Assembly: GCA_021776435.1 (NCBI GenBank)
Contig: JAJFFW010000082.1
Coordinates: 57,991-121,990 of the forward strand
Source of the DNA: Parvularculaceae bacterium
GTDB taxonomy: Bacteria > Pseudomonadota > Alphaproteobacteria > Caulobacterales > Parvularculaceae
Direction: 5' to 3'
Length of the DNA stretch: 64,000 bases
The translations under genes were made by a program, and so were the position numbers. The notes beneath the pieces are model-generated. The model was not told the DNA's origin and ran no database searches. It worked only from the letters and a program-made list of their open reading frames with translations. Positions 35,801-45,302 of the stretch are shown here, piece after piece (within the stretch, counting starts at the first letter, position 1; every line of letters starts with the position of its first letter).

Positions 35801-37783
35801 CGACATTTCCGTGAAATCGGCAAGGATATTCAAACCGAACCGTTTACGGTCGCAGGGGTCGGCGATATGTCCGGCGATGTGTTCGGTAATGGCATGTTGT
35901 TGTCGGAACAAATCAGACTCATCGCCGCCTTCGACCATCGTGACATCTTTGTAGATCCGAACCCGGATCCACAAACATCATTCCATGAGCGAAAACGCCT
36001 ATTCGATAAGCCGCGTTCATCCTGGAGAGATTACGATAAGACTCTCATCTCAAAGGGAGGGGGTATCTTTTCACGGTCAGCCAAGTCCGTAAACCTGACG
36101 GAAGAGATGAAAACAGCTTTAGATACCAGCGCGAATAAATTAACACCCGCAGAACTCATTCGCACGATCTTGAAGGTACCCGTCGAACTCTTTTGGCTGG
36201 GTGGTATAGGCACCTATTTCAAAGCGGCCGACGAAGAAAACTGGCGCGTCGGCGACCGAGCCAATGACTTAATCCGAATTAATGCAGAGGAAATTCGAGC
36301 ACAGGTTGTTGGGGAAGGCGCCAATCTCGGATTAACTCAAAACGCCCGTATTGCCTTCGCTCGAAGCGGCGGGCGCATCAATACGGATGCGATAGATAAT
36401 TCAGCGGGCGTAGATACATCCGACCATGAAGTGAACATTAAGATTCTCTTATCCGCCGCAATCGAACATGGAGAATGCAAGGCGGATGAACGCGAAGACC
36501 TTCTCAGTTCAATGACAGATGATGTCGCCGAGCATGTTCTTCGACATAATTACACACAAACGCGTGCTCTTTCACAAATGGAAGCGATGGCTCCGGAGGA
36601 TATTGATGCGCATTCTCGTTTCATGACAGCCCTGGAACGTGAAGGCCGCCTGGATCGCGCCATCGAGTACCTGCCGGACAGCGAGGCTCTTGCTCTACTG
36701 AAATCACAAGGCTTAGGCCTTAGCCGACCGGAATTATCGGTATTGCTGGCCTATTCGAAACTCTGGTTATTCGATGAAATCGTGAGTTCGCATGCCCCTG
36801 ACGATCAGATTCTTGAGCATGAACTTTTTGACTATTTTCCCCCGGCCCTGAGAGATTTTACAACTGCTTTAACCAATCACCGCCTACGGCGTGAAATTAT
36901 CGCCACGCGAATGGCCAACGAAATAGCTGATATCTGTGGGCTCGGTTTTGTCCAACGCGCAGTTGAAGCCACAGGCACAAACTTTGCCGAAGCAGCGCTT
37001 GCCTATGAGTCGGCTCGACGAATTTTCAACGTTTCCGATTTCGCAAATGAGGTGGACACTCTAGACAATAAAGTGCCGGCGTCACTGCAAACAGCGCTGT
37101 ATACGGAGGCATCAACACTACTACGTGAGCAACTTTATCGAATTATTGGTGACCGTCAGTCCAGTACGCTCCTCGCGAGCCGTGGCCTGAAAGGCATGGT
37201 GGAACATTATCGCGAACCGGTTGCGATGATCAAAAAGTCTTTCCTGAAGTTCGCACCGACCGATGCAGCCCAAGCGTACGAAGTTCGCGTGGCAGATTGG
37301 CGTGAACGCGGCGCAACGGCAAATCTCGCTAAGACCGCAGCACTCCTTCCTGCACTCGATCGCGCTCTCGACATCGTGGATCTGTCTTGCGAGTCCGGTT
37401 GGTCGACGGGTTCCGCTGGCGCCGTATTTCTCGCGGTTGGTCGGTTATTCAATATAGACGCATTGCGTGAAAACGCTCGCAAAACACCGCCTAATGATCA
37501 TTTTGATAAGTTAGCGTCTCGGCGACTGATCGAAGAACTCGCGCAACGCCAACGCCAACTTTCCTTGCGAACCATCGCCTTCGCCGATAAGGAGCCCGAC
37601 GGCGCCCCCACCGGTTGGATCGATACTCTAATGGAACAATGGAGAGCTTCAGGAGATCAGACCTTTGATCGCTTTGAGCGTTTCGTTGGAAGTCTCGAAC
37701 TTACCGGCGCGCCAAGCGTAGGTCAGCTCTCATTGTTCAACAGGAAACTTGAAGAGCTTTGCGAGTGGATGGAAGAAGGGTGA
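32885..37783 (+). CDS. NAD-specific glutamate dehydrogenase, large (L_1632) type
   Basis: A 1,632-residue enzyme that deaminates glutamate to 2-oxoglutarate with NAD, in the cytoplasm. The long N-terminal half carries ACT-like regulatory regions (TTDDRPFIVDSLTAAL near residue 100). The catalytic core begins near 816 with GPIARGGLRWSDRREDYRTE, and the substrate Lys lies in KAQRVKNAVIVPNGAKG. The nucleotide-binding region has GVGDMSGDVFGNGM near 992. The length equals the usual size for this alphaproteobacterial/actinobacterial type, which is often allosterically regulated. TGGAGGA lies before the ATG. It is a single-gene unit. Confidence 0.95.
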   Translation: MADGFQSHADEEVLKQVLSLAKEEKIGDFDQSGEPTAAFASFVGQLVRFATGEDRIWAEPRALLERAAQTWKASSTRKPGTHIVRLRIENENDWQSARLVLDITTDDRPFIVDSLTAALTEAGKPVSFFANAVIDCPRDSEGLRREHNGETVRESMIHAEMDPPVDNKEIEALEAEILKTLTDVAAAVSDWEPMRARLGACIAQLERIQSPDIERDDQREAVEFLKWLWDNRFAFLGVRRYRYIKSGDTTSFEHDPEGDLGILKGSDQRILLAATMEGDNIAPAVEDFLNSGEPILIAKANAKSYVHRRVYMDYIGVKSYSVDGKVIGEERFIGLFTADAYNRPASDIPHLRARVRKVVEGSAFMPGGHNEKALINILETFPRDEIFSVDIETLRETCLGVLRLYKRPRVKLFLRRDRFDRFISALVYIPRDRFNSDLREAIGNLLASTFQGRVVEFQPFFGDAALVRVHFIIGINAGAPEGPGIIDLTRSIRKICRRWSDDLLDALRAAHEGVAPHGIFAKYEKAFNAGYREHMSAADAIEDISAIESLEDTDFTLQAYRRATDPAHVVRIKIYRKGGPLRLTNLIPTIENMGLSVVQESGYEVRITEAGAKSLYWIHDFYTEEQFGQGIHLEAVKRHFEEAMIAILEGECEDDGFNALVVTAGLNYREAWMLRAATRHHLQAGFPFSQPYIEEALTKHPAIARDLISVFHTRFNPSGPRDSAVRQKETEKAEERVVQALESVESLDEDRIIRRFLNLFSAITRVNYYQRDEAGDTKPYISFKIDSAKLDELPKPKPYREIFVCGPRVDGVHLRFGPIARGGLRWSDRREDYRTEVLGLVKAQRVKNAVIVPNGAKGCFYPKQLPAGGDRNAVYEEGREAYKVFIRGLLDLTDNIIASNVTPPPNVVVWDEQDPYLVVAADKGTAQFSDTANAISVDYNFWLGDAFASGGSVGYDHKAMAITARGAWEAVKRHFREIGKDIQTEPFTVAGVGDMSGDVFGNGMLLSEQIRLIAAFDHRDIFVDPNPDPQTSFHERKRLFDKPRSSWRDYDKTLISKGGGIFSRSAKSVNLTEEMKTALDTSANKLTPAELIRTILKVPVELFWLGGIGTYFKAADEENWRVGDRANDLIRINAEEIRAQVVGEGANLGLTQNARIAFARSGGRINTDAIDNSAGVDTSDHEVNIKILLSAAIEHGECKADEREDLLSSMTDDVAEHVLRHNYTQTRALSQMEAMAPEDIDAHSRFMTALEREGRLDRAIEYLPDSEALALLKSQGLGLSRPELSVLLAYSKLWLFDEIVSSHAPDDQILEHELFDYFPPALRDFTTALTNHRLRREIIATRMANEIADICGLGFVQRAVEATGTNFAEAALAYESARRIFNVSDFANEVDTLDNKVPASLQTALYTEASTLLREQLYRIIGDRQSSTLLASRGLKGMVEHYREPVAMIKKSFLKFAPTDAAQAYEVRVADWRERGATANLAKTAALLPALDRALDIVDLSCESGWSTGSAGAVFLAVGRLFNIDALRENARKTPPNDHFDKLASRRLIEELAQRQRQLSLRTIAFADKEPDGAPTGWIDTLMEQWRASGDQTFDRFERFVGSLELTGAPSVGQLSLFNRKLEELCEWMEEG

Positions 37784-37885
37784 AACTTCCGTCTCAACCT
37801 TCCGCCTTCTCAATCTTGACAAAGCTGACGGTTTTACGTTCGGCGACCTATAGCATCGGGCGATAAATCGGGATCGCTCGATACT

Positions 37886-39469
37886 CTAATGGCGGAAATG
37901 GCGCATGCCAGTAAATGCCATGGCAAGATCATGCTCATCGGCGGCAGCGATAACTTCTTCGTCGCGCACTGACCCCCCCGGCTGAATCACTGCAGTGGCG
38001 CCCGCCTGCGCAGCAGCCAACAGGCCGTCTGCAAACGGAAAGAATGCATCTGAGGCAACCACTGAACCCTCGATAAGATATCCTTGCAGATTTTCAGCTT
38101 CCGCAGCATCTTTCGATTTTCGCACCGCAATTCGGCTTGAGTCCACACGGCTCATCTGGCCTGCGCCAATACCGACGGTCGCAAGGTCTTTAACGTAGAC
38201 AATCGCGTTCGATTTCACATGTTTAGCAACGGTGAAGGCAAAAATCATATCACGCAACTCATCATCCGTTGGCTGACGTCTTGTAACAATCTTGAGATCT
38301 GCTAATGTCGTTTGACCGACATCGCGCGATTGGACTAATATACCGCCGGCGACAGGTTTCAACGTCCGACCCGGCGATACAGCATTGGGCAATCCCCCCG
38401 TAATCAACAATCTAAGATTCTTTTTAGCAGCCAGGATTTCTTTTGCCTGGTCGTCCGCAGCGGGAGCGATCACCACTTCTGTGAAGATTTTGACGATCTC
38501 GCGTGCTGTCGCGGCATCAAGGCCGCAATTGACGGCGACAATCCCACCAAAGGCTGACACAGGATCACAACGACGGGCGCCCTCGTAGGCCTCTTTGAGA
38601 CTAGCAGCCGCCGCGACACCGCATGGATTGGCGTGCTTGATAATCGCGACAGTTGGAATCGTTCGATCAAATTCGGCGACAAGTTCGAATGCCGCATCCG
38701 TATCATTTAGATTATTATATGAAAGAGCCTTGCCCTGAACGTGGTGTGCTGTTGCGACGCCGAGGCGGCGGTCCGACGTCGTATAAAAAGCCGCTTCCTG
38801 GTGCGGATTTTCACCGTAACGTAGCGGCGTTCGCAATTGACCCGTAAAGGTTATCCATTTTGGAAAACCTTCCTCCAAAATATCCGAAAACCAATTTGCG
38901 ATGGTGGCATCATAAGCGGCGGTCCGCGCATAAGCGGCGGCAGCTAGTCCGCGACATGTATGCGCACTCAGCCTCCCGCTGGTCTCTATCTCTCTGGCAA
39001 TACGATCATAATCGTCAGCCGCAGTAACGACGCCAACGAAGGCATGATTTTTCGCAGCCGCCCTGATCATGGCTGGGCCGCCAATATCAATATTTTCGAT
39101 GCAATCGTCAAAATCCCCGCCGCCCGCAACGGTGTCTTCAAACGGATAGAGATTAACCACGAGAAGGTCGATCGGTTCGATATGGTGATCACTCAACGCA
39201 CGCTTATGCTCATCATTATCGCGCAAAGCCAACAACGCCCCATGAATATTGGGATGAAGGGTCTTCACACGCCCATCCATCATTTCTGGAAAGCCTGTCA
39301 GCGCGGTAACATCACGAACCTCAAGGCCGGCCTCACGTAACAGGGCAGCAGTTCCACCCGTTGAGATCAACTCGACACCTACTGCCGACAATCGGCGCGC
39401 AAAATCTGCAATTCCGCTCTTGTCGGAAACGGAAATCAGTGCGCGACGAACACTCGCCGTCTGAGACAT
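37886..39469 (-). CDS. purH: Bifunctional AICAR transformylase/IMP cyclohydrolase
   Basis: A 527-residue enzyme catalysing the last two steps of IMP synthesis. The N-terminal MGS-like IMP cyclohydrolase domain shows [24 protein letters not shown] and [15 protein letters not shown]. The C-terminal transformylase domain has KHANPCG with the catalytic Lys-His pair and [26 protein letters not shown] precedes the ATG at 39469. It is the last of a leftward group rpe - heparinase-like - CapD-like - purH, but a gap of about 130 bases before it suggests a promoter of its own. Confidence 0.95.
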   Translation of the reverse strand: MSQTASVRRALISVSDKSGIADFARRLSAVGVELISTGGTAALLREAGLEVRDVTALTGFPEMMDGRVKTLHPNIHGALLALRDNDEHKRALSDHHIEPIDLLVVNLYPFEDTVAGGGDFDDCIENIDIGGPAMIRAAAKNHAFVGVVTAADDYDRIAREIETSGRLSAHTCRGLAAAAYARTAAYDATIANWFSDILEEGFPKWITFTGQLRTPLRYGENPHQEAAFYTTSDRRLGVATAHHVQGKALSYNNLNDTDAAFELVAEFDRTIPTVAIIKHANPCGVAAAASLKEAYEGARRCDPVSAFGGIVAVNCGLDAATAREIVKIFTEVVIAPAADDQAKEILAAKKNLRLLITGGLPNAVSPGRTLKPVAGGILVQSRDVGQTTLADLKIVTRRQPTDDELRDMIFAFTVAKHVKSNAIVYVKDLATVGIGAGQMSRVDSSRIAVRKSKDAAEAENLQGYLIEGSVVASDAFFPFADGLLAAAQAGATAVIQPGGSVRDEEVIAAADEHDLAMAFTGMRHFRH

Positions 39470-39598
39470 GATCTTCTCCATTGTTCGGTTGATCGCGATT
39501 GATTATTCACTCCGGCCACACAGCACAAGTAAGATTTTTCTCGTGAGTCAAGAATGGCCGGAGGGCCTGACCGCAAAGAACGACACAAAATTTCGTAT

Positions 39599-40807
39599 CT
39601 ATTGTGAACGGGCCAGCCTGACATTAAGAGCATTTTCAACATCGTTCGCATTAAATTCAGGCACCAGGTGATGCACAGCCTCATCAAGTGAATGTTGATC
39701 GCCCGAATGAGCATATTCAATTACGTCCGAGAGCCGAGGATTTAAGAGCGGCAAGTCGATCATCGCCGGCGAAGCCAGAAGCACCCCGTCAGCGCCCGTT
39801 TTGACTAGTTTATCCGTGTCAAGAAATATTTCTTCAAAAAGTTTTTCCCCTGGACGCAGCCCCGTGAACTTAATCTCAATGTCTTGACCAGGCGTGAGCC
39901 CTTTTGCATCAATCATTTTCATTGCGAGGTCGAGAATTTTAACAGGTTCGCCCATATCAAGCACAAACACTCGTCCGTCATGCGTGACAATGCTTTCCGC
40001 TGCGCTATCCAAACTAGCGGCCTGCAACACCAATTGCACCGCCTCTCTCGTGGTCATGAAGTAACGAGAAATCTCTGGATGTGTCACCGTAACAGGCCCG
40101 CCATTATCGATCTGGTGCGCAAAAAGCGGCGCTACTGATCCTGTCGAACCCAGCACATTACCGAAGCGCACAGTTACGAAGCGAGTGTCGTTTTGCGCCA
40201 CATCAAGCGCCTGAGTGTAAAGTTCGGCGATCCGCTTCGTCGCACCCATGAAGCTCGTCGGATTGACAGCTTTATCTGTTGATACAAAAACGACCTTTTC
40301 CGCACCTGTCTCAACAGATAAATCGAAAACATTTTTGGCGCCGTAAACGTTTGTCAGAGCGCCAGCGCAACGGTTCTGTTCGACAATCGGAACATGCTTA
40401 AACGCTGCCGCATGTAAGACAATCTCTGGCCGTACTCTTTGAAAAACACGCTCGAGATGCGCATTTCGACAGACATCCGTAAGATCCGAAGACACAACGC
40501 CGCCATGGCCTGCTTCACGCATCTCAAGGTCAATCTGATAAAGATTAAACTCTGCATTATCGATCAACGCCAGATGCTCAGGATCAAACGCAGCGGTCTG
40601 ACGCGCAAGCTCCGAACCGATGGTGCCGCCTGCGCCCGTAATCAATACACGCTTGCCGGCGATAAGGCGTCGCGCCGCACGCTGATCAATTCGGCGAGGC
40701 GGTCGCGACAGTAAAGTTGCAATATCAAGATCACCGCATAACTCGGCGGTGTCGCGATCAACACTTCGTGCGAAGATTCGGTCTAATAACGAACTCATGA
40801 AAGCCAT
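39599..40807 (-). CDS. Nucleotide-sugar dehydratase/epimerase, CapD/FlaA1 family (short form)
   Basis: A 402-residue NAD(P)-binding enzyme. The Rossmann motif is LITGAGGTIGSELARQ, followed by HAAAFKHVPIVE and VFVSTDKAVNPTSFMGATKRIAE, where Met stands in the usual Tyr position as in UDP-GlcNAc 4,6-dehydratases of this family. The membrane helices of long CapD proteins are absent. It would make modified amino sugars for capsule, O-antigen or protein glycosylation. The start is uncertain between ATG at 40807 and 40798. The heparinase-like gene is upstream on the same strand. Confidence 0.82.
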   Translation of the reverse strand: MAFMSSLLDRIFARSVDRDTAELCGDLDIATLLSRPPRRIDQRAARRLIAGKRVLITGAGGTIGSELARQTAAFDPEHLALIDNAEFNLYQIDLEMREAGHGGVVSSDLTDVCRNAHLERVFQRVRPEIVLHAAAFKHVPIVEQNRCAGALTNVYGAKNVFDLSVETGAEKVVFVSTDKAVNPTSFMGATKRIAELYTQALDVAQNDTRFVTVRFGNVLGSTGSVAPLFAHQIDNGGPVTVTHPEISRYFMTTREAVQLVLQAASLDSAAESIVTHDGRVFVLDMGEPVKILDLAMKMIDAKGLTPGQDIEIKFTGLRPGEKLFEEIFLDTDKLVKTGADGVLLASPAMIDLPLLNPRLSDVIEYAHSGDQHSLDEAVHHLVPEFNANDVENALNVRLARSQ

Positions 40808-40875
40808 GAGGAAAACACCCCCCACCATCTGGGAGTTCACCTTTTACAAAAAGCAAACCCATTTTCTACTTAAGC

Positions 40876-42537
40876 TTAAACACCTTCGAGCCGGCGAAAA
40901 GCCCATTTTATGACCATATCCCCAATATCTGTCGGTTCCAAGGCGGGCGGGCCGAGTACGATTTGTTCCGTTGCTTGCGGAGCACCGCCTTCACCACAAT
41001 AAATACTGCGCTGAAGGGTAATATTGAGACAATCCGTGCGAAACCGCCACCCTTCACGGTTTGGCAACGCTAAAATTACTGACCGCCCATCCCGGGCGAG
41101 CGATGCTCTCACGCTTGGATGGAGATGGAATCGCAAACGCCAATCGTTGGCGACCGCCGGAAGGGACAGGAAACGGTCTTCCCCGCGCAAATCGCCACCA
41201 CCCGCAAGCAAATAAAACCGCCTGACATGACAGGCCTCATCTTGGTCACCACGCCCAAGACGGCGCTCAAATTCAAGTAACAACCCACGACCATCTTCGG
41301 TTCGGCGGTGCGTCGTTAGAGCGGCGCTGCCATCAAGACCCGACCGGGCGCCCTCAAACGAAAGACCAGAATGAGCCGCAGACAATGTGAGCGCGCGCGC
41401 CCATTCAGGAGACAAATGCGCTCCACTGCCGCAATTCCCCACAATACGACTGCGCCCAGAGGAGAAATGAAACGAACCAACGCTTTCGAAGCGTTTCGAG
41501 ACTGTCGTATTCGACCCGCCACCAACATCGACGATTACGAGCGCACGCGCCGCGGCAAGACGTTGATAACCCGTATGTCTCGCAAACCCCGTCGGCAGGG
41601 CGTCTCCCTCAACCGCTTCATGTGCCGCCAGGACAGCTCTCCCATCATCCTCACAACCGCCGTTGAACACCGCCAACCGCCCGTCGCTGCAGCGAAAGAA
41701 ATGCACCATCGCTGCGGCGCGTCCGGTGACATGCTTTAAATAGCCAGGCGATGGCAGCCCGCGCGCTTCAAATGCTTTCAATATCATGAGCAACCGAACT
41801 ACGATGTTCAATTGCCTCGATGGGTTGCGACTGACATGCCCGCCATCAGGTCGAATTTGTAACCGCAATTCACGACGCAACATTTCCTGACCACGATCAG
41901 CAGAGGTCCCACACCCGGGCAGACAGAGCCCGGCCAGACAGAGAGCAGTGGCGGTCATCAGCCGGTCATAGCCACTGCCCGCACGATGAGCCACGCGTTC
42001 CAGGTGACGTGTCTGTCGAGCCATCGAACTTAGAAGGCGGCTGCGCCATAAAGCATCGCGATCCTTCATCAAAAAGACCCCATGGCAACAAAACTGGATC
42101 AAGCGTTCTGCTGTTAAATAGGGTTCCCATGTAATCGGGGACCAATTTTCGTAGCGATCAAGCCAGGCTTTAAGAATTGTTTCTGCAGGGTCTCTCGCTT
42201 CATCCCCAAGAGCCGCCAGATCGTTAAGCCAAGAGAATTCGTGCAGAAACGAAAAGAGCCCATGATCAACATCTACGAGGTCCCACAAGCGCTCCAACTC
42301 ACCTTCACAATCAAGTGCGTTATCGCCAAGGACCACTTTGCCTGTCGCAAAAGCAGTAGCGAAGGCGAGATCTGGTTTTCGCGGGTCTATGGGTTGGAAA
42401 TATAACCGATCCGGCGACGGTCCAATGAACCTCGCTTGAAAAAATAGACTGTCGCCCCAGGCGCGTTGAACGCGATTGATCATATCACGCGTGAGAGAGC
42501 GTGATTGTCCACTCCTATGGCTTGAACCTGCGCCCAT
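40876..42537 (-). CDS. Heparinase II/III-like protein
   Basis: A 553-residue protein with an N-terminal alpha/alpha toroid (for example WLNDLAALGDEA, WEPYLTAERLIQFCCHGVFL and RPDGGHVSRNPSRQL) and a C-terminal beta-sandwich (FHFSSGRSRIVGNCGSG, HPSVRASLARDGRSVILALPNREGWRFRTD), the two-part fold of heparinase II/III enzymes. It has no signal peptide. In alphaproteobacteria a conserved member lies next to purH and rsmB and its substrate is unknown; here rsmB is missing and rpe lies three bases upstream. Possibly a polysaccharide or peptidoglycan-related lyase. Confidence 0.8.
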   Translation of the reverse strand: MGAGSSHRSGQSRSLTRDMINRVQRAWGDSLFFQARFIGPSPDRLYFQPIDPRKPDLAFATAFATGKVVLGDNALDCEGELERLWDLVDVDHGLFSFLHEFSWLNDLAALGDEARDPAETILKAWLDRYENWSPITWEPYLTAERLIQFCCHGVFLMKDRDALWRSRLLSSMARQTRHLERVAHRAGSGYDRLMTATALCLAGLCLPGCGTSADRGQEMLRRELRLQIRPDGGHVSRNPSRQLNIVVRLLMILKAFEARGLPSPGYLKHVTGRAAAMVHFFRCSDGRLAVFNGGCEDDGRAVLAAHEAVEGDALPTGFARHTGYQRLAAARALVIVDVGGGSNTTVSKRFESVGSFHFSSGRSRIVGNCGSGAHLSPEWARALTLSAAHSGLSFEGARSGLDGSAALTTHRRTEDGRGLLLEFERRLGRGDQDEACHVRRFYLLAGGGDLRGEDRFLSLPAVANDWRLRFHLHPSVRASLARDGRSVILALPNREGWRFRTDCLNITLQRSIYCGEGGAPQATEQIVLGPPALEPTDIGDMVIKWAFRRLEGV

Positions 42538-42540
42538 GGT

Positions 42541-43203
42541 TCAACTCTCGCCACGCAGTGATTGAATGTTCGCCGCGTAGGCACTCGGTCCGCCTTCGAA
42601 CACGGCTGACCCAGCGACCAGCACGTCGGCGCCGGCGGCAATCACTTTCGGCGCTGTGAGAGCATTCACACCGCCATCAACCTCAAGCATTACGGTTTTA
42701 CCGATTTGATCTATCATCGCACGCAGAGTCTCAATCTTGCGTAATTGGGAAGGAATGAACGTTTGCCCGCCAAACCCGGGATTTACGCTCATAACCAAAA
42801 TGAGATCGACTTCAGGAAGGATTTCCTCAATGGTTGACGCCGCCGTCGCAGGATTAAGCGCCACGCCCACTTTCATGCCCGCCGCCTTGATTCGCTGGAT
42901 GGTGCGGTGCAGATGGGGACCGGCTTCAGGATGTACCGTTAGAATATTTGCTCCTGCATCGGCGAACGCATCGATATAAGAATCAACAGGCGAAATCATT
43001 AAATGCACGTCGAACGGTTTCTCCGTCACATGACGAATAGCTTTAACCACCAACGGTCCAATCGTCAGATTTGGGACAAAATGTCCGTCCATTACATCGA
43101 TGTGGATGAAATCTGCTCCGGCGGCGGCAACCGCAGTTATCTCGTCGCCCAGTCGGGCGAAATCGGCAGATAAAATAGACGGGGCGACGCGAACGGAATT
43201 CAT
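42541..43203 (-). CDS. rpe: Ribulose-phosphate 3-epimerase
   Basis: A 220-residue TIM-barrel enzyme interconverting ribulose-5-phosphate and xylulose-5-phosphate. Motifs are [13 protein letters not shown] at the start, [15 protein letters not shown] (metal ligands), [30 protein letters not shown] and EVDGGVN. The ATG at 43203 matches the family N-terminus; 31 codons open upstream are not conserved-looking and include the terminator region. It is cotranscribed with the heparinase-like gene downstream. Confidence 0.95.
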   Translation of the reverse strand: MNSVRVAPSILSADFARLGDEITAVAAAGADFIHIDVMDGHFVPNLTIGPLVVKAIRHVTEKPFDVHLMISPVDSYIDAFADAGANILTVHPEAGPHLHRTIQRIKAAGMKVGVALNPATAASTIEEILPEVDLILVMSVNPGFGGQTFIPSQLRKIETLRAMIDQIGKTVMLEVDGGVNALTAPKVIAAGADVLVAGSAVFEGGPSAYAANIQSLRGES

Positions 43204-43251
43204 ACAGACAGAACTATCGTGATGCGCCCGTCGCGCGCAACCAAAACGCGC

Positions 43252-43282
43252 AAAAAGAAACCCCCGCCGTGCTGGCGGGGGT
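43252..43282 (-). terminator. Rho-independent terminator after the glycine-zipper lipoprotein gene
   Basis: Reading leftward, ACCCCCGCC pairs with GGCGGGGGT around AGCAC and is followed by TTTCTTTTTG. It lies about 45 bases after the stop of the glycine-zipper gene and separates it from rpe. Confidence 0.88.
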
Positions 43283-43327
43283 TGTAGTTGGTGCAAGTTA
43301 AAGTCAGCTGAGTCTCATTTAAGAAAA

Positions 43328-43804
43328 TTAACCTGGAAGCACACGCACCTCGCGGCCATATTCAACACGTACACGGGAACCCACCTGTGCGATTGGGTGT
43401 CCGTCAGCCTGAACAATAGAAATGGTGCGCCCATCATCAAGCTCGACAGTATACCGAAATGCATTTTGGGCAGTCGCACCCTCTTCAAGGGCAGCCCCAA
43501 TCAGGCCGCCGATCAAAGCGAAACCAACACCGGCAGCAACATTTTCGGCCCGCCCCCCGCCGATTTGTGAACCGAGCGCCCCACCGATCGCCGCACCGGA
43601 AACAGCACCCACGCCGGATTGCGTTCCATCAAGGCGAACAGGTTCAGCGCCAATCAATCGTCCACCAAATACTTCGGCAGGAACGCCGACACTATAACGG
43701 TCATAACTATTCCCGCCGCCAGTCACGCAAGCTGTCGCCATAGCTCCAGCCACGGCAATCGCTACGAGGCGTGCTGGAGCAGATATGTGACGTCGATACA
43801 ACAT
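43328..43804 (-). CDS. Glycine-zipper outer-membrane lipoprotein (SlyB/17-kDa antigen-like)
   Basis: A 158-residue protein. The N-terminus (RLVAIAVAGAMATAC) ends in a lipobox. The centre is a glycine zipper, GAVSGAAIGGALGSQIGGG and GVGFALIGGLIGAALE, as in the Rickettsia 17-kDa antigen and SlyB families. The C-terminus (RYTVELDDGRTISIVQADG, then VGSRVRVEYG) is the short beta domain found after such zippers. It probably inserts in the outer membrane and contributes to envelope integrity. The start at 43804 is the ATG nearest the signal; two other in-frame starts lie up to 13 codons upstream. Confidence 0.82.
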   Translation of the reverse strand: MLYRRHISAPARLVAIAVAGAMATACVTGGGNSYDRYSVGVPAEVFGGRLIGAEPVRLDGTQSGVGAVSGAAIGGALGSQIGGGRAENVAAGVGFALIGGLIGAALEEGATAQNAFRYTVELDDGRTISIVQADGHPIAQVGSRVRVEYGREVRVLPG

Positions 43805-43921
43805 AAAACCCATCACAAGCGTGCTGGCAGCCTCTTGCCGCAATGCGGCAAAATTGAGACCAAATGTAGGCGGACCGCGACCATTTCCGGCATTACGGTT
43901 AATCGCGGCCCGCCGGTCCGC

Positions 43922-44482
43922 CTAAGCGGCTTCGTCTCGGTCCCAGGCAAATGCGGAAAACGCGGCGTCGACCGGCGTCTTCATCAGATGATTGGCGTAG
44001 TTGGATAGCGTCTTGTGCGTGACGACGAGAACCGATTCAAGCACGTGCTGCTTGGTGAACCCGGCCTCAAGAAACGCATCGACATCGGCGTCCGACACGA
44101 CGCCGCGCTGATCGACCAGCTTAATGACGAATTCGCGGAGCGCCTGAAGGCGGCTGTCGGCGTAAGGCTTTCCGCTACGCGCGGCGTCAATAACATCGTC
44201 GGCAATCCCCTCGCTTTTGGCGATCGCAGTATGGGCTGGCATGCAATACACGCAGTCATTGTAACGGTTGACGGCGAACCAGGCGACATGACGCTCTGTG
44301 GGTGAAAAGGACGACTTCATCACCTCGTCGCCGATCGCCATATAGGCGCGCGCTGCAGATGGCGCTTCGGCGAGGCCGCCCAGAAGGTTCGGTACAAAGC
44401 CGTACTGCTTTTTGACCGTTTCGAGGGTCGCCTTGCTCTCGCCTTCAGCCTCTGCAGGGTTGTGAATTTTAAATGTCGCCAT
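43922..44482 (-). CDS. AhpD-like / carboxymuconolactone decarboxylase family peroxidase-related protein
   Basis: A 186-residue all-helical protein. The redox motif CVYCMPAHTAIAK (CxxC with a following His) is the AhpD signature of alkylhydroperoxidase-like proteins. KKQYGFVPNLLGGLAEAPSAARAYM is the usual lead-in of the peroxidase-related (YciW-like) subgroup. It likely reduces peroxides or relays electrons. The ATG at 44482 has AGGAGA upstream; the longer open frame (40 codons more) is not used. It is flanked by unrelated genes on the same strand. Confidence 0.88.
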   Translation of the reverse strand: MATFKIHNPAEAEGESKATLETVKKQYGFVPNLLGGLAEAPSAARAYMAIGDEVMKSSFSPTERHVAWFAVNRYNDCVYCMPAHTAIAKSEGIADDVIDAARSGKPYADSRLQALREFVIKLVDQRGVVSDADVDAFLEAGFTKQHVLESVLVVTHKTLSNYANHLMKTPVDAAFSAFAWDRDEAA

Positions 44483-44617
44483 CAGTGTTCTCCTGTACTT
44501 TGGTGAATGAAAATCGGCCGACCGGAACAACCGCCCCGCCTGACCAACAGATAGGACGAGAAACCGCAATGCGGCGCCCTTCCGGCAGGCGTAACCGATC
44601 ACGATATTGCGAGAGCC

Positions 44618-45187
44618 CTAAACATCGCTCGCTGTCTCGCGTTTGGCCCATGCCGATTTGAAGCTGAAAGCACGCCGTGTTTTCACAGCGCCATACCAAG
44701 CGAGCGCTGTTAGCCCCATTCCGGTCGCTAGCCCGCCAGCCCATTGCAAATCAAAGAGGCCCACCCCTGTGAAAGCAAATAGCGCGAGACCACCCAAGAG
44801 GAGCATAAATTTTACCGGCGACATGAAAGCCTCCCCCATTGCTTTCGCTGCTTTAAGGGGAGCTTTAACCACAACCTCTACGGCTTTCGCAACCACTGGA
44901 CCGGCTCGAGCAACCATATTGAGCGCACCATTTGCGCCAATGAGTTTTACCAGCGCGGCTAAGGCAGCTGTGGCGCCAACCCAAAGAGCCCAGCGAGGAA
45001 TTGAGGCTGGTTTCGCCGACTCTAATTCGGGCTCGAGGCGCAACTCGTCGGCAGGATAAGTTGCGTCCACCTCCAGCGGGGTTAATTCGGGCAGTGTGTC
45101 TGCGTGAGCAACGCCGACGGCCGCCGCGCCTGAGCAAACTGAGATCGTCGCCATCATTGCTGATTTTATTGGTCCCAATCTACGCAT
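44618..45187 (-). CDS. Hypothetical exported membrane protein
   Basis: A 189-residue protein without a recognised family. There is a signal peptide (about 1-30, ending in GVAHA), a proline- and glutamate-rich linker (30-63), and hydrophobic stretches near 66-85, 128-142 and 147-166. The middle has a Lys/Ala amphipathic segment (VVVKAPLKAAKAMGEAF). GGAG precedes the ATG. It could be an inner-membrane protein with a periplasmic N-terminal linker. Confidence 0.6.
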   Translation of the reverse strand: MRRLGPIKSAMMATISVCSGAAAVGVAHADTLPELTPLEVDATYPADELRLEPELESAKPASIPRWALWVGATAALAALVKLIGANGALNMVARAGPVVAKAVEVVVKAPLKAAKAMGEAFMSPVKFMLLLGGLALFAFTGVGLFDLQWAGGLATGMGLTALAWYGAVKTRRAFSFKSAWAKRETASDV

Positions 45188-45302
45188 GACTTTCTCCTCG
45201 CCAGTTCACTATCACGTAGGATGTGTGGTGAGGCCTTTCAATGCATTGCCAGCCGGCAAATAAACCGTCATGAAAACAACGCTTTAACTGTGGGGAAACC
45301 AG

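Noticed and set aside
39510..39563. CTCCGGCCA / TGGCCGGAG inverted repeat between purH and the CapD-like gene as a terminator
   Set aside because: The loop is 36 bases and no T run follows, so termination is unlikely; it may be a chance pair or a weak operator and is not annotated.
40867..40878. TTAAGCTTAA near the end of the heparinase-like gene as a CtrA site
   Set aside because: The two TTAA are only two bases apart instead of seven, and it overlaps the gene end rather than a promoter.
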